From the NCBI GenBank assembly GCA_007571225.1, contig RKRU01000105.1:1-7073 (forward strand): a DNA stretch of 7,073 bases, read 5' to 3'. The translations under genes and the position numbers were made by a program. This document shows positions 5,786 through 7,073 of this stretch, one piece after another. The stretch comes from Nitrosopumilaceae archaeon. GTDB lineage: Archaea > Thermoproteota > Nitrososphaeria > Nitrososphaerales > Nitrosopumilaceae. The notes under the pieces were generated by a model. The model was not told the origin of the DNA. It ran no database searches and saw only the letters and a program-made list of their open reading frames with translations. Positions within the stretch are counted from its first letter, which is position 1. The number at the start of each line of letters is the position of its first letter.

Positions 5786-5793
5786 TTTTTAAA
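5786..5793 (-). promoter_or_regulatory. apgM: TATA-like box of apgM
   Basis: The minus strand reads TTTAAAAA, a strong archaeal TATA match, centred 26-27 bases before GTG 5763. It is the clearest promoter element in the window and argues against the upstream TTG start at 5811. Confidence 0.6.
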
Positions 5794-5952
5794 TCTAATT
5801 GCCCGTCCCAAGTATGACTTTATCCACCCTGCCTAGCACAAAAAATAACTGGAAAAAAGGACTCTTTAGTAGTGCAGTATGGATTTTTCAGTCGTACTTG
5901 AGTACATACAACAAAGTTGATGGACTCATCTAAGGAGCAGATAAAGTCATGT

Positions 5953-5981
5953 CGTCCCAAACAAGAGCCCGTCCCAAACAA
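5953..5981. repeat. 12-base direct repeat, 17-base period
   Basis: CGTCCCAAACAA occurs exactly at 5953-5964 and 5970-5981. The 11-mer GCCCGTCCCAA that includes the left part of the second copy (5967-5977) recurs exactly at 5801-5811, just upstream of the apgM TATA-like box. Tandem copies near two divergent promoters suggest a protein-binding site; a short duplication is the alternative. Confidence 0.6.
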
Positions 5982-6021
5982 TATGAATAATTATTGAACG
6001 ACGTCAGTAAACACTTTAACG

Positions 6022-6030
6022 ATAGAAATA
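6022..6030 (+). promoter_or_regulatory. weak TATA-like box of the GalT-family gene
   Basis: ATAGAAATA is centred about 27 bases before ATG 6053. A competing element, CTTTAA at 6014-6019, has the right distance for a TTG start at 6044. The two readings differ by only three codons. Confidence 0.35.
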
Positions 6031-6052
6031 CGACAGCCAATCATTGAAAAAT

Positions 6053-7057
6053 ATGCGCGTGGATTATTCATATGGATATCCCACTATCATACACAAATAT
6101 GACAAACCAGTGACTGGATCCAGCTCGTCATACGCACCAGGTAACGAGAACCTGACAAACCCATCCATGCTTTCCCTTGTGGTAAAGGAGGGAGTACTGC
6201 AGCGTCAACAGGATACCGAAAGTCAGTACATAAAGGACTGGGTCATACGCGTCTTTGAGAGCAGCAACCCAATAGTCAGCCCAGACCCACACAACCGATA
6301 CGGGACAGAACCGTTCTACAGCGAGCCCGCATACGGATACCACCTTGTCGTGGTTGCATCCCCAAACGCAGATGATACATTTGCCACCATCAGCAGAGAA
6401 CAGTGGTCAAACGTACTGCTGGTGATACAGGACAGGATTAGGTGGCTCTATGCACAAAAGGGGGTAGCATATGTAACCGTATACGGGGATCACGGTAGGC
6501 TCACCGAGAGCGCCGATACACACCCCCACTTCAACATGATCACGCTGAGGGACATACCTCCCATAATAAAGAGGGAGATAATAGCTCAACACAAGATACA
6601 AAACGAGTCCGGTTCATGTCCAATCTGTAGAATCGTTGCAACAAAGGACAACAACGCCAGAAAGATACTGCATACGGACAATTTCATTGCGTTCTGTCCG
6701 TGGTCATCGCCATACCCGTTCAGCTTCTGGATAGCCAAGAGAAAGCATACGGTTAGTTTTGTAGATATTACACAAAGGGAGGTGAGAGATCTGGCTCTGA
6801 TACTCAGGGCCACGCTTGGAGGTCTCTCAAGAGTCGTCGAAGATGTCTCATACAGCATCTCGTTTCATCTTTCAGTCGAGAGAAAGAGCAGCAAACAGAT
6901 TCACTGGCACCTCGAAGTCCAGCCAGTTACAAAAAAATGGTCTGGAATGGAGCGCGGTTATGGAATATACCTCAACGATACAACGCCAGAAGATGTGGCA
7001 AAGCGCCTTGCCGCAGCATGTAAAAAAGAGCTTACTTCGATAGTGGGCATCTCATAA
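6053..7057 (+). CDS. galT: galactose-1-phosphate uridylyltransferase (GalT)-family protein
   Basis: From ATG 6053 the product has 334 residues, the usual GalT length, with two HIT-like halves. The N-terminal half contains YAPGNENLTNP (27-37) and the catalytic THPHFN (156-161), where the second His (159) is the expected nucleophile. The C-terminal half has CPIC (189-192), FIAFCPW (211-217), the HWHLEVQP motif (284-291), and GYGIYLNDTTPED near 302-314. GalT transfers UMP between UDP-glucose and galactose 1-phosphate. Two deviations stand out. The CPFCPGNE zinc motif of the family appears as SSYAPGNE without either cysteine, and the HPH-x-Gln of classical GalT has Asn instead of Gln. A related activity (other nucleotidyl transfer or ADP-sugar phosphorylase) is therefore possible. 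An in-frame TTG at 6044 would add three residues. Codon use (ATA-rich) matches the neighbours. The gene is divergent from apgM. Confidence 0.85.
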   Translation: MRVDYSYGYPTIIHKYDKPVTGSSSSYAPGNENLTNPSMLSLVVKEGVLQRQQDTESQYIKDWVIRVFESSNPIVSPDPHNRYGTEPFYSEPAYGYHLVVVASPNADDTFATISREQWSNVLLVIQDRIRWLYAQKGVAYVTVYGDHGRLTESADTHPHFNMITLRDIPPIIKREIIAQHKIQNESGSCPICRIVATKDNNARKILHTDNFIAFCPWSSPYPFSFWIAKRKHTVSFVDITQREVRDLALILRATLGGLSRVVEDVSYSISFHLSVERKSSKQIHWHLEVQPVTKKWSGMERGYGIYLNDTTPEDVAKRLAAACKKELTSIVGIS

Positions 7058-7061
7058 AAGC

Positions 7062-7072
7062 CCTGTTACAGG
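7062..7072. other. inverted repeat after the GalT-family stop codon
   Basis: CCTGT-T-ACAGG is an 11-base inverted repeat 4 bases past the stop codon, cut off by the window end. It may be an operator or part of a longer structure that continues beyond the window. Confidence 0.3.
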
Positions 7073-7073
7073 T

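Larger units (their letters stand above)
5764..6052. other. divergent promoter region between ApgM and GalT-like genes
   Basis: This gene-free stretch carries the promoters of two divergent genes. It holds the ApgM TATA-like box, a 12-base direct repeat, a GTACT-TG-AGTAC palindrome (5894-5905), and a GTAAAC hexamer at 6007-6012 just upstream of the GalT-like promoter. The hexamer is the same as the core of the cluster at 1012-1136. The repeats make shared regulation of the two genes possible, but no regulator is identified. Confidence 0.5.

Noticed and set aside
5959..5981. Mobile-element target-site duplication or attachment site
   Set aside because: The two copies are only 5 bases apart with nothing between them and no integrase or transposase in the window.

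Overview
The window looks like a chromosomal segment of an archaeon, most likely an ammonia-oxidising member of the Nitrososphaerota (Thaumarchaeota; Cenarchaeum/Nitrosopumilus side). The reasons are an archaeal-type cofactor-independent phosphoglycerate mutase, an archaeal-style GalT/HIT protein, and a promoter layout in which an AT-rich TATA-like box lies about 25-27 bases upstream of the likely start codon with no ribosome binding site (leaderless transcripts). Most genes also strongly prefer ATA for isoleucine. The lineage call is inference, because no rRNA or tRNA is present. I see no transposase, integrase, CRISPR array or phage gene.

Layout: (1) 1-179 has no gene. (2) 180-887 (-) is a compact DprA/Smf-type Rossmann protein. 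(3) 888-1427 is a long intergenic stretch with an unusual cluster of GTAAAC/GTTTAC inverted repeats at 1012-1136. (4) 1428-2129 (+) is a sugar-1-phosphate nucleotidyltransferase, followed 34 bases later by 2164-2610 (+), an acetyltransferase closely resembling eukaryotic-type glucosamine-6-phosphate N-acetyltransferase (Gna1). These two look like an operon for an N-acetylhexosamine nucleotide. (5) 2607-3047 (-) is a four-helix membrane protein of unknown function whose stop codon overlaps that of the acetyltransferase. (6) 3048-3494 is intergenic with a degenerate AACAGN repeat. (7) 3495-4055 (-) is a DUF309-domain protein. (8) 4056-4458 is intergenic with a TCA microsatellite. (9) 4459-5763 (-) is ApgM. 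(10) 5764-6052 is a divergent promoter region with a short direct repeat. (11) 6053-7057 (+) is a galactose-1-phosphate uridylyltransferase-family protein.

Functionally, the recognisable genes are mostly sugar and sugar-nucleotide metabolism (nucleotidyltransferase, Gna1-like enzyme, GalT-like enzyme) plus central glycolysis/gluconeogenesis (ApgM). The DprA-like gene stands apart in codon use. By my start choices about a quarter of the window is non-coding, which is a lot for this group; much of the unexplained signal sits in these gaps. The best candidates for something undescribed are the palindrome cluster at 1012-1136 and the nucleotidyltransferase/Gna1-like pair. I do not see a clear new defence or mobile system.
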